From the NCBI GenBank assembly GCA_963843285.1, contig CAWJJO010000017.1, positions 131,929 to 195,928 of the forward strand: a DNA stretch of 64,000 nucleotides, given 5' to 3'. Positions within the stretch are counted from its first letter, which is position 1, and each line of letters starts with the position of its first letter. Made by a program: the position numbers and the translations under genes. Under the pieces are notes generated by a model. The model was not told the DNA's origin and did not search any database. It saw nothing but the letters and a program-made list of their open reading frames with translations. The DNA is from CAZDDB01 sp963843285. GTDB lineage: Bacteria; Acidobacteriota; HRBIN11; JAKEFK01. Positions 52,682 to 62,969 of this stretch are shown here, one piece after another.

Positions 52682-53746
52682 ATGTTCAAGAAAATTGTAT
52701 CCGCGTTCATCCTGGCAACCCTGGCGCTTACCCCCGGTTCCTGCGCGAAGAAAGAAGCAACGTTGAATCTGCTGGTCTGGGAAGGTTATGCCGATCCCTT
52801 ATTTGTGCGGGGTTTTGAAGAAAAGTATCACTGCAAGGTCACCGCATCCTATATGGGATCGAGCGATGAGCTGGTCGCAAAACTGCGCGGCGGCAGCGCG
52901 TCAAATTATGATGTGATCTCGCCTTCGAGCGATGTGGCTACCTCGATCGTAAACGCTGGATTAGCTGCGCCTCTGGATATCTCCCATTTTCCAGCTTACT
53001 CTCAGCTGGCGACACATCTGACTTCGCTCCCTCTGGTGAAAGCCAATGGCAAAGTATATGGTGTTCCCTTTTTATGGGGGCCGAATCCGCTTCTCTATGA
53101 CACAACCGTCTTTCGCGAACCGCCTCAGAGCTGGGCTGTGCTGTGGGACCCGAAGTACAAAGGCAAAGTTGCTGTGTGGGACGATCTCTCCACCCCTTAT
53201 ATGGCGGCACAAATCCTTGGATACGATCATCCGGATCCTGCCGCGATCTACAATCTCAGTGACGAACAACTCGAAGCAGTCAAGAAAAAACTATTGGAGC
53301 TGAAACCGAACGTGCGTAAGATGTGGACAACCGGCGGCGAACTGACGAACCTGTTTCAGAACCACGAAGTCGTGCTGGCAATGGGCTGGCCGTTGATGAC
53401 TACCCAGCTGAGGAAGCTCGACTTTCCGATCGGCGAAACCATTCCGCAGGAAAATACTACGGGTTGGATCGATCATTTGATGATCACCGCGGGCAGCGAG
53501 AACAAAGAACTTGCCGAAGAATTCCTGGAATATATGATTGAAGCATCTTCACAAAAACTCGCGACAGATGTCACCGGATACGCGCCGGCGAACCCGGGGG
53601 CGGCTACCATGATGACACCGGAACAAAGGAAGCTGCTTCACCTCGATGACATCGAGGCCTATCAGAAGCGAATCATTTTCTGGCAGAATGTGCCGCGTCG
53701 CGCCAAATACAATGAGATGTGGAATGAAGTAAAAGCGGCTCAGTAG
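52682..53746 (+). CDS. potD: Polyamine-type ABC transporter substrate-binding lipoprotein
   Basis: 354 residues. Signal and lipobox end in LTPGSC. The fold starts LNLLVWEGYADPLFVRGFEE and continues with GGSASNYDVISPSSDVATSI, the pattern of spermidine/putrescine-binding PotD-like proteins (type 2 periplasmic binding). It captures the polyamine outside the membrane and hands it to PotB-PotC. Three bases precede the next gene. Confidence 0.9.
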   Translation: MFKKIVSAFILATLALTPGSCAKKEATLNLLVWEGYADPLFVRGFEEKYHCKVTASYMGSSDELVAKLRGGSASNYDVISPSSDVATSIVNAGLAAPLDISHFPAYSQLATHLTSLPLVKANGKVYGVPFLWGPNPLLYDTTVFREPPQSWAVLWDPKYKGKVAVWDDLSTPYMAAQILGYDHPDPAAIYNLSDEQLEAVKKKLLELKPNVRKMWTTGGELTNLFQNHEVVLAMGWPLMTTQLRKLDFPIGETIPQENTTGWIDHLMITAGSENKELAEEFLEYMIEASSQKLATDVTGYAPANPGAATMMTPEQRKLLHLDDIEAYQKRIIFWQNVPRRAKYNEMWNEVKAAQ

Positions 53747-53749
53747 CCA

Positions 53750-54598
53750 ATGTATTCCCGAGCATACAAAACGATCATCACCCTTCCTCCGTTGCTCTGG
53801 GTTACCATCTTTCTTCTGGCTCCCTACGCGCTGTTATTCGCGTATAGTTTCTGGTCGGTTACGCCCGATCAGGTCGTTGCGCACAACTGGAATTTGCAGA
53901 ACTACGCCGAGCTGATTCGAACGCCGGTCTATCTGCAGGTTCTGTTCCGGTCGATGCGCATTGCTCTTTCGGTGACCCTGCTTTCCCTCGCGCTGGGATT
54001 TCCGCTCGCCTACTATCTTTCGTTTCATTGTCGGAAACACAAATCATTGATTTACCAGCTTGTGATCATTCCGCTCTGGGTGAGTTATCTTGTCCGCGCT
54101 TACGCGTGGAAAACGATTCTGGGAAGTACCGGCGTTCTCAATACGCTCCTGATGTATTTCCATATCGTAAAAGAGCCGGTCAGCTTTTTACTCTACAGCC
54201 AGTTTGCCGTCATTCTCACGCTCGTTCACATTTACACGCCATTCACATTTCTTCCGATTTACGCGGCGCTGGAACACATTCCGCGAAATCTGATCGAAGC
54301 TTCACAAGATCTTGGCGCGTCTCCACGCCAAACCTTTCGAAAGGTGATCTGGCCGCTCTCGTTGCCCGGGGTGATTGCGGGGGCAACCTTCGCATTCGTA
54401 TTGAGTTTCGGCGATTTTTTTTCACCGCTTTTGATCGGCGGGCCGGGCGGCATCATGATTTCCAATGTGGTATATAGCGTGTTCGGGGCTGCATACAACT
54501 GGCCTCTGGGGGCAGCGATTTCCTTTTGTATGCTGGTGCTGGTAGTTGCGTTGCTCCAATCGGCTGAACGATGGGAAAAGCGCTGGAGTTTTTCATGA
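53750..54598 (+). CDS. potB: Polyamine-type ABC transporter permease
   Basis: 282 residues with six helices and the conserved inner loop EASQDLGASPRQTFRKVIWP (EAA motif), which touches the ATPase. It fits PotB. ATGA overlap with potC (54,595-54,598). Confidence 0.9.
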   Translation: MYSRAYKTIITLPPLLWVTIFLLAPYALLFAYSFWSVTPDQVVAHNWNLQNYAELIRTPVYLQVLFRSMRIALSVTLLSLALGFPLAYYLSFHCRKHKSLIYQLVIIPLWVSYLVRAYAWKTILGSTGVLNTLLMYFHIVKEPVSFLLYSQFAVILTLVHIYTPFTFLPIYAALEHIPRNLIEASQDLGASPRQTFRKVIWPLSLPGVIAGATFAFVLSFGDFFSPLLIGGPGGIMISNVVYSVFGAAYNWPLGAAISFCMLVLVVALLQSAERWEKRWSFS

Positions 54599-55420
54599 CG
54601 AACCAACGGAGACCGATTACGTTGGCGGTTTACTCCATCGCGGTATTCTTGTTTCTATACTCGCCCGTTGCAGTTCTCATTCTGTATTCCTTCAACGGAG
54701 ACGGTGTCGGCGGATTCCCACCACACAACTTCACCCTGGCATGGTATCGCATTCTTCTGGAAGACGACTCGCTCTGGAGCGCTGTGGGAAACAGCGTGAT
54801 CGTTGCTCTGGCGGCCGTCGTCATTGCGCTGGCGTTTGGGACGCCGGCAGCGCTCGCACTCGACCGCGCTTCTTTTCCCGGAAAGGCCGCATTCAAACGG
54901 CTTGTGCTATTGCCTTTGATTCTCCCCGGCATCATCACCGGACTTTCCCTGCTGATGCTTTTTGTTGCCGCCGACATTCAGCTCAGTCTGTGGACGATCA
55001 TGATCGGACATGGCACTGCGTTGATCTCGGTGGCCGTCACGGAGATTTTTGCCGGACTGCAAAAGTTCGAACGCGCCCAGGAAGAAGCGGCACTGGACCT
55101 CGGCGCGAATTACTGGCAAACTCTCCGGCATGTGACGTCTGCCCAATCTCAAACTGTCCATCATCGGAGCCGCTCTGCTGATTTTTACGCTTTCCATGGA
55201 CGAAATCGCGGTCAGCTTCTTCCTGATCGGCCGCAGCAACACGCTGCCGCTGGAAATCTGGTCGCGCTTGCGCCGCGGGATCACTCCGGAAATCAACGCA
55301 ATCTCTTCGATTATCTTTGTGCTTTCCCTGGGCACGGCTCCGTCAACACAGCGAGGCTCGGTTTCTGTCCGCGGCGGTGCGCTGACCGCCTCTGGGGTCG
55401 TAGCTGCCGTGCCACCATAA
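54595..55420 (+). CDS. potC: Polyamine-type ABC permease PotC, frameshifted and truncated at the join
   Basis: Starts at ATG 54,595 (GGAG seven bases before). Five helices and the EAA motif EEAALDLGANYWQTLRHVT are in frame; one extra base near 55,138 shifts the remainder, and LPNLKLSIIGAALLIFTLSM with DEIAVSFFLIGRSNTLPLEI follow in the next frame. Homology stops at SIIFVLSL (about 55,330), in the last helix; what follows is foreign high-GC sequence up to a stop at 55,420. The usual ATPase gene potA is not present before the join. Confidence 0.8.
55321..55345. other. Probable chimeric join between two genomes
   Basis: Left of this point potC is a normal gene of moderate GC; right of it the GC rises and all genes point left with frequent indels. 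Both flanking genes are cut here: potC in its last helix and a minus-strand membrane gene in its body. Confidence 0.7.
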
Positions 55421-55478
55421 ACAGCGCCATGGCAGCGAGAATGAGTGCGATGCCCCATGCGGCCGCTTTTCTGTTCAA
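55332..55478 (-). CDS. Truncated small membrane protein beginning at TTG 55,478
   Basis: NRKAAAWGIALILAAMALFM followed by VARQLRPQRRSAHRRGQ: one N-terminal helix and a basic tail. AGGAG lies nine bases before the TTG. The frame is cut by the join, so its end is lost. Family unknown. Follows the M20 hydrolase on the same strand. Confidence 0.4.
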
Positions 55479-55499
55479 TTGTCTATTCTCCTGCTCACC

Positions 55500-56693
55500 T
55501 TACTCACTTGAGCAGGCGGCCGCGGCGCCTGCCATCAGCGCCGCCGCGGTGGCAGTGCCTGCTCATCCACATCGAACTTGGGATGGTGGTGGCCGAAGTC
55601 GAGCTCCTTCTCGTGGTTGGCCGAGCCCACAAAGAAGAAGCAGCCCGGCACGTACGCCAGGATGAAAGCCATATCCTCGGCGCCCATGGTGGTGTAACGG
55701 GCGGTATCGAGTTGGGACCTCGGGCAGGACTTGCCTGGCGGACTTCCTGCACGATCGCGGCGATGGACTCATCATTGATCAGCGCTGGCGTGAACTGCGT
55801 AATGCTGGCTTCGGCCCGGCAGCCCAGTGCGCCTGCCACGCCCTGTACGATCTCGTGGAAGCGCTCGAGCACTTTGCTGCGAATTTCCGGCTTGTAGGTC
55901 CGGATCGTGCCATGCAGGGCGATTTCCTGCGGAATCACGTTGAAGGCCGTGCCGCCATGGATGGTCGTAACGCTGACCACCGCGGACTCATTGGTGCAAC
56001 GTTACGGGAGACGATGGTCTGCAGAGCCGTGATGATCTGCGCCGCCGCCACCATCGGGTCGATGGTCGCCTGTGGGACCGCGCCGTGCCCGCCCTTGCCC
56101 GTGATCACGACCTTGAATTCGTCCGCGCCCGCCATGACCGGCCCGCCTGCCACGCCGAGCCAGCCAAGCGGCTGCTCATTCCACAGGTGCAAGCCCAGGG
56201 CGAAGTCCGGTTTGGGATCCGCCAACACGCCATCACGGATCATCATCTCGGCACCGCCCATGCCCTCCTCGCCCAGGGTCTCCTCGGAAGGCTGGAAAAC
56301 GAACTTGATGGTTCCCGCCAGTTGCGGTGGCGGCGGGCATTCAGCTCGCGCCACCGTCAGGCCGACCGCGGTGTGACCATCATGCCCACAGGCATGCATG
56401 ACGCCCGGATTTTGCGAGGCGTACTCGGCGCCGGTCTCCTCGACGATAGGCAGGGCATCCATATCGAAACGCATCAGCAGGGTGGGGCCGGGGCGGGCGC
56501 CCTCCAGCAGGGCCACCACGCCGGTTTTGCCGACGCCCTTGGTAACCTCGAGCCCCAGCGCCTCCAGCTCCTTTGCCACGATGCCGCCGGTGCGGATCTC
56601 GTTGAAGCCCAGCTCCGGGTGCATGTGGAAGTCGCGGCGCAGCGTTTGCGTGTAATTGAAGAGCTCAAGGGACTCGACCAGGAATTCATTCAT
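55500..56693 (-). CDS. M20-family amidohydrolase, interrupted by several indels
   Basis: First 245 residues open: FHMHPELGFNEIRTGGIVAK, MHACGHDGHTAVGLTVA and VFQPSEETLGEEGMGGAEMM carry the usual metal ligands. Near 55,990 the frame shifts and continues as VSVTTIHGGTAFNVIPQEIA; near 55,735 it shifts again to DTARYTTMGAEDMAFILAYV and GHHHPKFDVDEQ. A further shift near 55,550 gives a normal end (AAALMAGAAAACSSE). Pieced together it is a full-length IAA-amino-acid-hydrolase/N-acyl-amino-acid amidohydrolase-like enzyme. The lesions look like sequencing errors. Confidence 0.8.
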
Positions 56694-57033
56694 GCGGAGC
56701 TTCTCCGTTCAGGAAGAGATGATTGGCGAGCGGGATGATATTGATGAGCGGCTGCTCGTAAGGGTGGACGCGCCGGGTGGCCTGCAAGGCAGCCGCCACA
56801 TTCTCCTCGGGGCAATTTACCTCGACTTTAGCTTCGGTGCCTTCGCTGAGCTTGCCCACCTCGCCCTCATACGGATTGGAGCCTTCGAGCGGTCGCCAGG
56901 AACCGTGTACCAGGCTGTAGGCCAGGCAGTGATCGTAGCTGCCGATCCGCCCGGCGCCTGCCTTGGCCAGCTCCTCTCGCAAGGCCGGGACATATTCCTC
57001 GGGGATGAAGATCTCGATCTTGTAATCAGTCAT
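56686..57033 (-). CDS. Nif3/YqfO-like (CutA-fold) domain protein
   Basis: 115 residues, intact. DYKIEIFIPEEYVPALREEL, HCLAYSLVHGSWRPLEGSNP and HPYEQPLINIIPL match the CutA-like domain inside YqfO/Nif3 proteins, here as a free-standing protein. Cytosolic, function unknown. Overlaps the M20 gene by eight bases. Confidence 0.8.
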   Translation of the reverse strand: MTDYKIEIFIPEEYVPALREELAKAGAGRIGSYDHCLAYSLVHGSWRPLEGSNPYEGEVGKLSEGTEAKVEVNCPEENVAAALQATRRVHPYEQPLINIIPLANHLFLNGEAPHE

Positions 57034-57044
57034 GTGTTTACCAG

Positions 57045-57608
57045 CTAGCCTCCGTGCGCCGAGTAGAGCCGCGTGATCTTGTGCTCATAGATCCGGTCCC
57101 AGCTAGCGCGGGAGACCACGTCCTCTTCCGGCAGCATGAAACGCGGCTGCAGATCCCCTGTAAATGCGAGTTCCTCATCCAAGACCAGGCTGACGCTGTC
57201 CTCGCTGTGACCCGGCGTGGAAAGAAACTCTCCCTGCAGCCCATACTCGCGGAATTTGCGGCTTTCCTTGAAGGCCAGGGGCAGGTTGCCCTGCGGCGGG
57301 AGCTCTGATAAGGAAGATTTTCTGCGCTTTAGCAGTTCCGCCATCGGCGCGATGAAGTCCGGCTGGCTCTCCAGCAGGATGAACTTTCGCGGCCAGGTTC
57401 TTGATATCCTGCACGATGCCTGCATGATCCGGATGGAAGTGAGTGACCAGCAGGTAGCGCAAATCCTTCCCCGTGATCCCCTTGCGTTTGAGCTCTGCGG
57501 TTGACTGGGAAGCGTTCCGGGCCAGCCGCAATCGATCAGCAGTTTCCCGCCCTTGACATCGAGCGCGTAGTAGTTGGTGGAGTTGTAGCCGGCGTTGACA
57601 ATGTTCAT
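57045..57608 (-). CDS. Metallo-beta-lactamase-fold hydrolase, with two compensating indels
   Basis: Starts MNIVNAGYNSTNYYALDVKG; the metal motif THFHPDHAGIVQDIKNL is in a neighbouring frame (57,360-57,460), then the first frame resumes (GEFLSTPGHSEDSVSLVLDE; FTGDLQPRFMLPEE). Summed, it is a complete MBL-fold hydrolase with two lesions. Substrate unknown. Confidence 0.78.
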   Translation of the reverse strand: MNIVNAGYNSTNYYALDVKGGKLLIDCGWPGTLPSQPQSSNARGSRGRICATCWSLTSIRIMQASCRISRTWPRKFILLESQPDFIAPMAELLKRRKSSLSELPPQGNLPLAFKESRKFREYGLQGEFLSTPGHSEDSVSLVLDEELAFTGDLQPRFMLPEEDVVSRASWDRIYEHKITRLYSAHGG

Positions 57609-57704
57609 GAGTGTGGCAGGCCGCGCTGACCGCTGTCCGGCCCGGGTAGGGCAGACATGGCCGATGCCGTCTGGAGGCTGGCTCGGCTGATCAGCGCGAG
57701 ACGA

Positions 57705-58452
57705 TCAGACGTACTTGATCACGCGGAAGCGCTCTTCAAAGCGCGGGTCTGCATCTGTGCTGTCGTCGGTGTGGCGGGACAGCATGCGTTCCTTGAACTT
57801 CTCCACGTCGCCGATCTGGCTCTTGTGTTCCAGCAGCGCGTCCAGCTTGGTGGACCAGGTGGAGCTCACGTCCATGACAGTGTTGGGCTGCTGTGTGAGC
57901 GAGACCCAGACCTCGCGTGGCATGTGCGGTTCGAGACCCTCGCGGATCAACTCGGGGAAGTACTCCTTGTTGCCCGCCGCGGGAAGACCGCATCCAGGAC
58001 AACTTGCCCGGCTGCGCGGTGATCGGGATGGTTGATTCCGTAGGCTGCGAACAGCGTCTGCGGATCGCAGGTCACGAGGATATCCGGCTTAATCGCCGGA
58101 TGATGCGCACGATTTCGCGGCGCAGGTCCAGATCCGCCACAAGGTAGCCGTCCGGCCGGTCCAGGAATGGACTTCGCGTGCGCCGATGATGGCAGCGGCC
58201 TCCTGCTGTTCGCGTGCCGGATCGCGCACAGTTCGTCGGTGGTCAGGTGCTCGGGCGTGGTGAAGTCGTTGAAGCCCTTGTCGCCGCAAGTGAGGAGGCA
58301 GTAGTCGATCTGGTGGCCGGCGCGTGCCCAGGCAGCCAGCGTGCCGCCGCAGAAGAACTCCGGATCGTCCGGGTGCGCCAGGATGACCAGGATGCGACGC
58401 CTGCTCGTCCAAACGCCAGCGACTCACCAGTGGGCGGGGCAGCGATGGCCAT
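57705..58452 (-). CDS. PIG-L family deacetylase, interrupted by indels
   Basis: Reading across frames gives AHPDDPEFFCGGTLAAWA (metal motif), TTDELCAIRHAEQQEAAAII, INHPDHRAAGQVVLDAVFPA and the end FEERFRVIKYV in frame. These are the landmarks of LmbE/PIG-L N-acetyl-sugar deacetylases, zinc enzymes acting on GlcNAc-type amides. The order is intact; several single-base lesions break the frame. Start uncertain. Confidence 0.72.
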
Positions 58453-58502
58453 GTCCGATTCTCTCTCCCAAGCCCGACTTGGGCAGGACCGACTCGACGA
58501 TC

Positions 58503-59427
58503 TCAGGATTTGTCAGCTTTGCCGCAGGTGCAGCCGCCGCCTTCATGTCGATCGCAGGGGGCCTCGGCCTTGCGCTTCAGGGCCTCCAGCTCGTCCCACG
58601 GCTGGAGCTCCGTCGCGATCGAAGGTGACACACTGGGTGCTTGTCTTCCTGCTGTCCATAAGCACCATGACCACGCCTGATTGCTGAGGGGCATGACGTC
58701 GATGACCTTGCCCTCGCCCGCGGCGTGACCACGCGCTTGTTGCGCTTGGGCAGCTGCTTGCGCGCCTCGACGTACTGCTCGTACTCGTAGATCAGGCAGC
58801 AGCGCAGGCGCCCGCACATGCCGGTGATCTCGGTCGGGTTGAGCGGAGATGCCCTGCTCCTTGGCCATCTTGATCGAGATGGGGCTGAAGTCCGTCAGGA
58901 ATTTGGAGCAGCAGCGGGTTTCGAGGCCGCAGGCGCCCATGCCGCCCAGGATCTTGGCCACATCGCGCGGGCCGATCTGGCGCATCTCGACCTGCGTGTT
59001 GGGGTACATCGCCTGCATGTCCTTGCGCAGGGACTTGAGGTCCGGCTTGTCGTCGCTGTCGGTGCTGAACATCAGTACCAGGCGGGAGCCGTCGTAGTTG
59101 TATTCGGCGGCCACGATCTTGATCGCCCGCAGGTGGAGTTCGGCCGCCCGCGCCCGGCAGTTGATCATGGCTTCGGTCTGTCGGCCCCGCCAGGACTGCT
59201 GCAGCAGCAGATCGCGGTGGAGTGGCACGCCGATCGACGGTGCTTCCAGCCGCCGTCCGGCGGGCTGGGGCTCCATCCAGGCCCTGCACCACCTCGCCCA
59301 GGTGCCTGCCGCGGGCCGTGTCGACGACGACGTGCTCGCCAATGCCCAGGTCGGGCAAGGCGGTGGAGTCGAAATGGTAGACCTTTCCGATTTTGGTGAA
59401 GCGGACACCAATAATTGTAGGTTGCAT
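58503..59427 (-). CDS. ricT: PSP1-domain protein, RicT/YaaT-like, interrupted by indels
   Basis: MQPTIIGVRFTKIGKVYHFD opens the PSP1 domain; ACGLETRCCSKFLTDFSPIS and CGRLRCCLIYEYEQYVEARK carry the cysteine pairs seen in RicT/YaaT, which join an Fe-S RicAFT complex that affects mRNA maturation in firmicutes. End (GGCTCGKADKS) is Cys-rich. Frames change near 58,820 and 59,250. Confidence 0.75.
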
Positions 59428-59575
59428 GGGTTGGATTATACCGTAGTTGAGAATCAGTTTAGCCGGTAGGAATACGCCTCACCCCAAAGGCCACGACTCA
59501 CTCCGCTGCGCTACGGGGCGCTACGTGAGTAACACCAAGGGGCCGGGGCCGGTCTTCCGTCCTCCGTCTTCCGCC

Positions 59576-59932
59576 TCAGAGCGTGATCACCTTGGCGGCG
59601 CGCGCCTGGGCTTCGATGATATCGGGCATGCCGCCGATGATGCCGGCGCGGACCTTACCTTCCAGCCCAAAGTAGGCCAGGCAGGTGGAGCAGATGATCA
59701 GTCGCACGCCGGCCTGCTCGATCTGGGAGAGGCGCTCGAGCAGCGGAGAGCCTTCCGCGAGCAGCTTGACACCGTCGGTGTAGAAGCAGATGGCCGCGGG
59801 CAGGTTCTGGTTTTCCAGCAGCAGCCTCAGGTAGGTGTCCAGCAGCTTGTGCTGCAGGGCCGGCTCAGCGGAACCCATGCCTTCCCTTGTTACAAGGATG
59901 ACGGTATCGTCGAAAGATGATTGAGCGGACAA
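59576..59932 (-). CDS. DsrE-family (YedF C-terminal-like) protein
   Basis: 118 residues, intact, one of two undamaged genes here. SFDDTVILVTREGMGSAEPA, LPAAICFYTDGVKLLAEGSP and VRLIICSTCLAYFGLEGKVR match the DsrE-like domain. Related proteins move sulfur or are found in selenium metabolism; the CSTC pair is a candidate redox site. A 148-base gap with GC-rich direct repeats separates it from ricT. Confidence 0.85.
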   Translation of the reverse strand: MSAQSSFDDTVILVTREGMGSAEPALQHKLLDTYLRLLLENQNLPAAICFYTDGVKLLAEGSPLLERLSQIEQAGVRLIICSTCLAYFGLEGKVRAGIIGGMPDIIEAQARAAKVITL

Positions 59933-60012
59933 GCCGCGCCTCTCTGATAGGGCAAATGGAAGAGCGTGGCCGAAAAGACGGGCCGCACTCTCGAAATGTC
60001 AGATCGGAGTGC

Positions 60013-61092
60013 CTACTCCACGATGTTGATCGGCAGGTCGTTGGCCGTGCCCAGGGCGGCCACGGACACGCGTGCTGCCAGATTCTGGGCGATGCCGGTC
60101 AGGGCCGTGGCAGCCGGCGAATCGGGATCGGTGACCACGATCGGACGGCCGCTGTCGCCGCCGATGCGCACTTCTGGTCGATGGGCACCTTACCCAGGAA
60201 GGGGACCTCGGTGGCCTGCGCCAGCTGCTCGCCGCCGCCGGAGCCGAACATGTCCATGCGCGTGCCATCGGGCAGATCCAGGTAGGACATGTTCTCGACG
60301 ACGCCCAAGGATCGGCACTTCCAGTGTGCGGAACATGTTCAGTCCGCGGCTGGCATCTTCGAGCGAGACCAGCTGCGGCAGCGTGACGATGACCGCGCCG
60401 CTGAGGGGCAGGGCCTGCGCCAGGGACAGCGAGGCGTCGCCGGTGCCGGGGGGCAGGTCGATGATCAGATAATCCAGCTCGCCCCATTCCACATCGCCCA
60501 GAAATTGACGGATGGCGGAGTTGAGCATGGGTCCGCGCCAGATGAGCGGCTGGCCGGGCTTGACCAGCAGGCCCATCGAGATCATCTTGATGCCGTAGCC
60601 ACTGCCGGGACGAGCTCGTTGCCGTTGGGGGGCGGCAGCTTGTCCACGCCGAGCATGGTGGGGATGTTGGGACCGTAGATATCGGCGTCCATCAAGCCCG
60701 ACGCGCGCGCCGCTTTGCGCCAGCGCGACGGCGATATTGACCGCCACGGTGGACTTGCCAACACCGCCTTTGCCGGAGCCGACCGCGATGGCGTTGCGGA
60801 TGGGCATGTTGACCAGCCCGCGCATGCGACCATCGTTCGGCACATCCGAGTCGAGTTTGATGTTGGCCGTCTTGACGCCCGGGATAGCCATGACGGCCGG
60901 CCGGGATTCCTTTTCGATCTGTCCGCGCAAGGGGCAGGCGGGTGTGGTGAGCATGACCGTAAAGGAGACCTTGTCACCATCGATCTCCAGGTTGCGGACC
61001 ATGTTGAGCGTGACCAGGTCCCGATGCAGCTCGGGCTCCTGGACCTTGCTCAACGCGGCCAGCACCGCTTCTTTTGTGATGAATTCTGTCAT
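60013..61092 (-). CDS. mrp: Mrp/NBP35-type Fe-S cluster carrier ATPase, interrupted by indels
   Basis: N-terminal MIP18/DUF59-type domain (EAVLAALSKVQEPELHRDLV) is fused to a deviant Walker P-loop ATPase: VGSGKGGVGKSTVAVNIAVA, LDYLIIDLPPGTGDASLSLA. The final residues LGTANDLPINIVE end at 60,013. The protein loads Fe-S clusters onto client proteins in the cytosol. Frame shifts occur near 60,680 and 60,305. It stands just downstream of nuoI, a client type. Confidence 0.85.
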
Positions 61093-61119
61093 GTTGATTA
61101 TCTACCAATCCAGTAGGGT

Positions 61120-61175
61120 CAGACTTCCGAATTCTCTACCCCTGCGGGGTGCTTCGCGAAGAATTCGGAAGTCTG
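61120..61175. repeat. Perfect 16-bp inverted repeat with nested hairpin between mrp and nuoI
   Basis: CAGACTTCCGAATTCT (61,120-61,135) and AGAATTCGGAAGTCTG (61,160-61,175) are exact inverted copies; the loop has its own ACCCC/GGGGT stem. A REP-like element or terminator of nuoI. Confidence 0.6.
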
Positions 61176-61181
61176 GGGAAG

Positions 61182-61800
61182 TTAAGAGGCCGCAGCTTCG
61201 GCCTTGGCGGCCTTGGCGGCTTCCTTGATGCGGCGGGCTTCGTCTTCGGGCCGTGTTGGGGGCGGATCTTCGCATAGTAAGAGGCAGGCTTGAGGAGCTG
61301 CTCCATGTTATACACGTTGCGGCCGTAGGAAGCGATCTCGTAGTCGTGGTCCATCTTGATCGCGTCGAACGGGCAGTACTCGGCGCAGAAGCCGCAGTTC
61401 ATGCAGATATCGGTGTCGATGATAGAACTCGGCCGGCTCCGGGATCGGCCGGCCGGTGTTGGGGTCGTTGGAGCGGACGATCCAGATGCACTGCGGCGGG
61501 CAGACCTTGGCGCAGATGCCGCAGGAGGTGCAGCGGATCTCCTGCTGCCGTCTTCGCGTCCTCATCATAGACCAGGAAGGGAATGTAGCGGAATTCCTCC
61601 GGTACCGGGAGCTTCTCTTCCGGGTACTGGACGGTGAAAATGCCGCGTCGCGTCCGTTGCTCCTGCGATGGGCAATCCCTTCGGCGTGCGTAGCGCTTCT
61701 TGCCCCACGCAGGCGAAGTCATCCGCAGGTAGGTGTTCGACGAAGTCGCTTTAGCAGTGACGCCCAGTCCTTTGAAGATGCCTATTCCATACATAGGCAT
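61182..61800 (-). CDS. nuoI: NADH-quinone oxidoreductase subunit I, interrupted by indels
   Basis: Starts MPMYGIGIFKGLGVTAKATS. Both 4Fe-4S sites are visible in separate frames: IRCTSCGICAKVCPPQC and MNCGFCAEYCPFDAIKMDHD. The C-terminal part is Ala/Lys-rich. Subunit I links the peripheral arm to quinone reduction. Directly follows nuoD with no nuoH in between. Confidence 0.8.
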
Positions 61801-61810
61801 TCTCCGTACG

Positions 61811-62969
61811 CTAGCGATCCAGTCTCGCCCAGCACGATGTCGATCGACGCCCAGGATGACGACGACGTCGGCCATCTTGCTGGCCGATGCACATCGCCTC
61901 GAGCGCGGTCAGGTTGATGAAGGACGGGGCGCGGACGTGATAGCGGTAGGGGTTCGGCTTGCCAGTCGGAGACGACGTAGAAGCCCAGCTCGCCCTTTGG
62001 GGCCTCGACCCGCCCGTAGGCTTCACCGGCCGGGACGCGCACCTGGTATGCGGCTTGCCGGCCATGATCGGGCCCTCCGGGAATCTGCTTGCAGCGCCTG
62101 CTGCAAGGATGCGCAGGCTCTGGCGGATCTCATCGCAGCCGGACCAGGTAGCGGTCGTAGATGTCGCCGTGCTGGCGCACGGCGCACATCGAACTCGAAG
62201 CGGTCATAGATGGAGTAAGGCTCGGCCCGGCGGACGTCGTAGGGCACGCCGGAAGCCGCGCAGCACCGGCCCGGCGACGCGAGTAGCTGATCGGCATCCT
62301 CGGCGGTGAGCACCCCGACGCCTCGCAGCGCGCGCAGCGAAGGATCTCGTTGTCGGTCAGGTAGCGGTCGATCTCGTCGATCTTGCGGGCAGGCGATCGA
62401 AGACCAGACTCGCGTGATCTTCTCGAGCACGCCCTCGGGCAGATCGCGCGCCACGCCGCCGAAGCGGAAGTAGTTGCACATCATGCGCGAGCCGGACGAC
62501 CGCTCGAAGAGGTCGAGGATCAGCTCGCGTTCCTCGAACGCGTACAGGACCGGCGTGAAGAAGGCGCCCAGGTCGTTCAGCAGAAAGCCGATCAGGACCA
62601 GGTGGTTGCAGATGCGGGTCAGCTCGGCCATGATCACGCGGATGTACTCGGCGCGCTCGGGCGGCTTGCACGCCCATCAGCTTCTCGACCGCCAGCGCGT
62701 AGCCGAAGTTGTTGCTCATCGAGTAGATGTAGTCGAGCCGGTCGGTGAACGGCATGTTCTGCAGGTAGGTGTTGCGCTCGCCGATCTTCTCGTGGTTGCG
62801 GTGCAGGTAGCCCATCACCGGCTTCAGGCTGACGATCGTCTCGCCATCCAGCGTCGACCACCATGCGGAACACGCCGTGCGTGGACGGGTGCTGCGGCCC
62901 CATGTTGATGACGATGTGATCGGTCTTGAGCCAGCCTCGATCGGTGGCCGATCTCGGCCAGCGCGCCAT
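61811..62969 (-). CDS. nuoD: NADH-quinone oxidoreductase subunit D, interrupted by indels
   Basis: LKTDHIVINMGPQHPSTHGV is the canonical start; LDYIYSMSNNFGYALAVEKL and MAELTRICNHLVLIGFLLND follow in order in other frames. The end reads IDIVLGE then, with one extra A skipped, LDR and TAG at 61,811, the normal NuoD tail. Subunit D forms the quinone site with NuoB. At least five frame breaks. Confidence 0.85.

Noticed and set aside
54907..55458. Minus-strand 183-codon frame across potC and the join
   Set aside because: Shadow of potC joined to foreign sequence; no family pattern.
59428..59575. GC-rich direct repeats as a CRISPR array
   Set aside because: GCGCTACG copies are too few and irregular, with no spacers.
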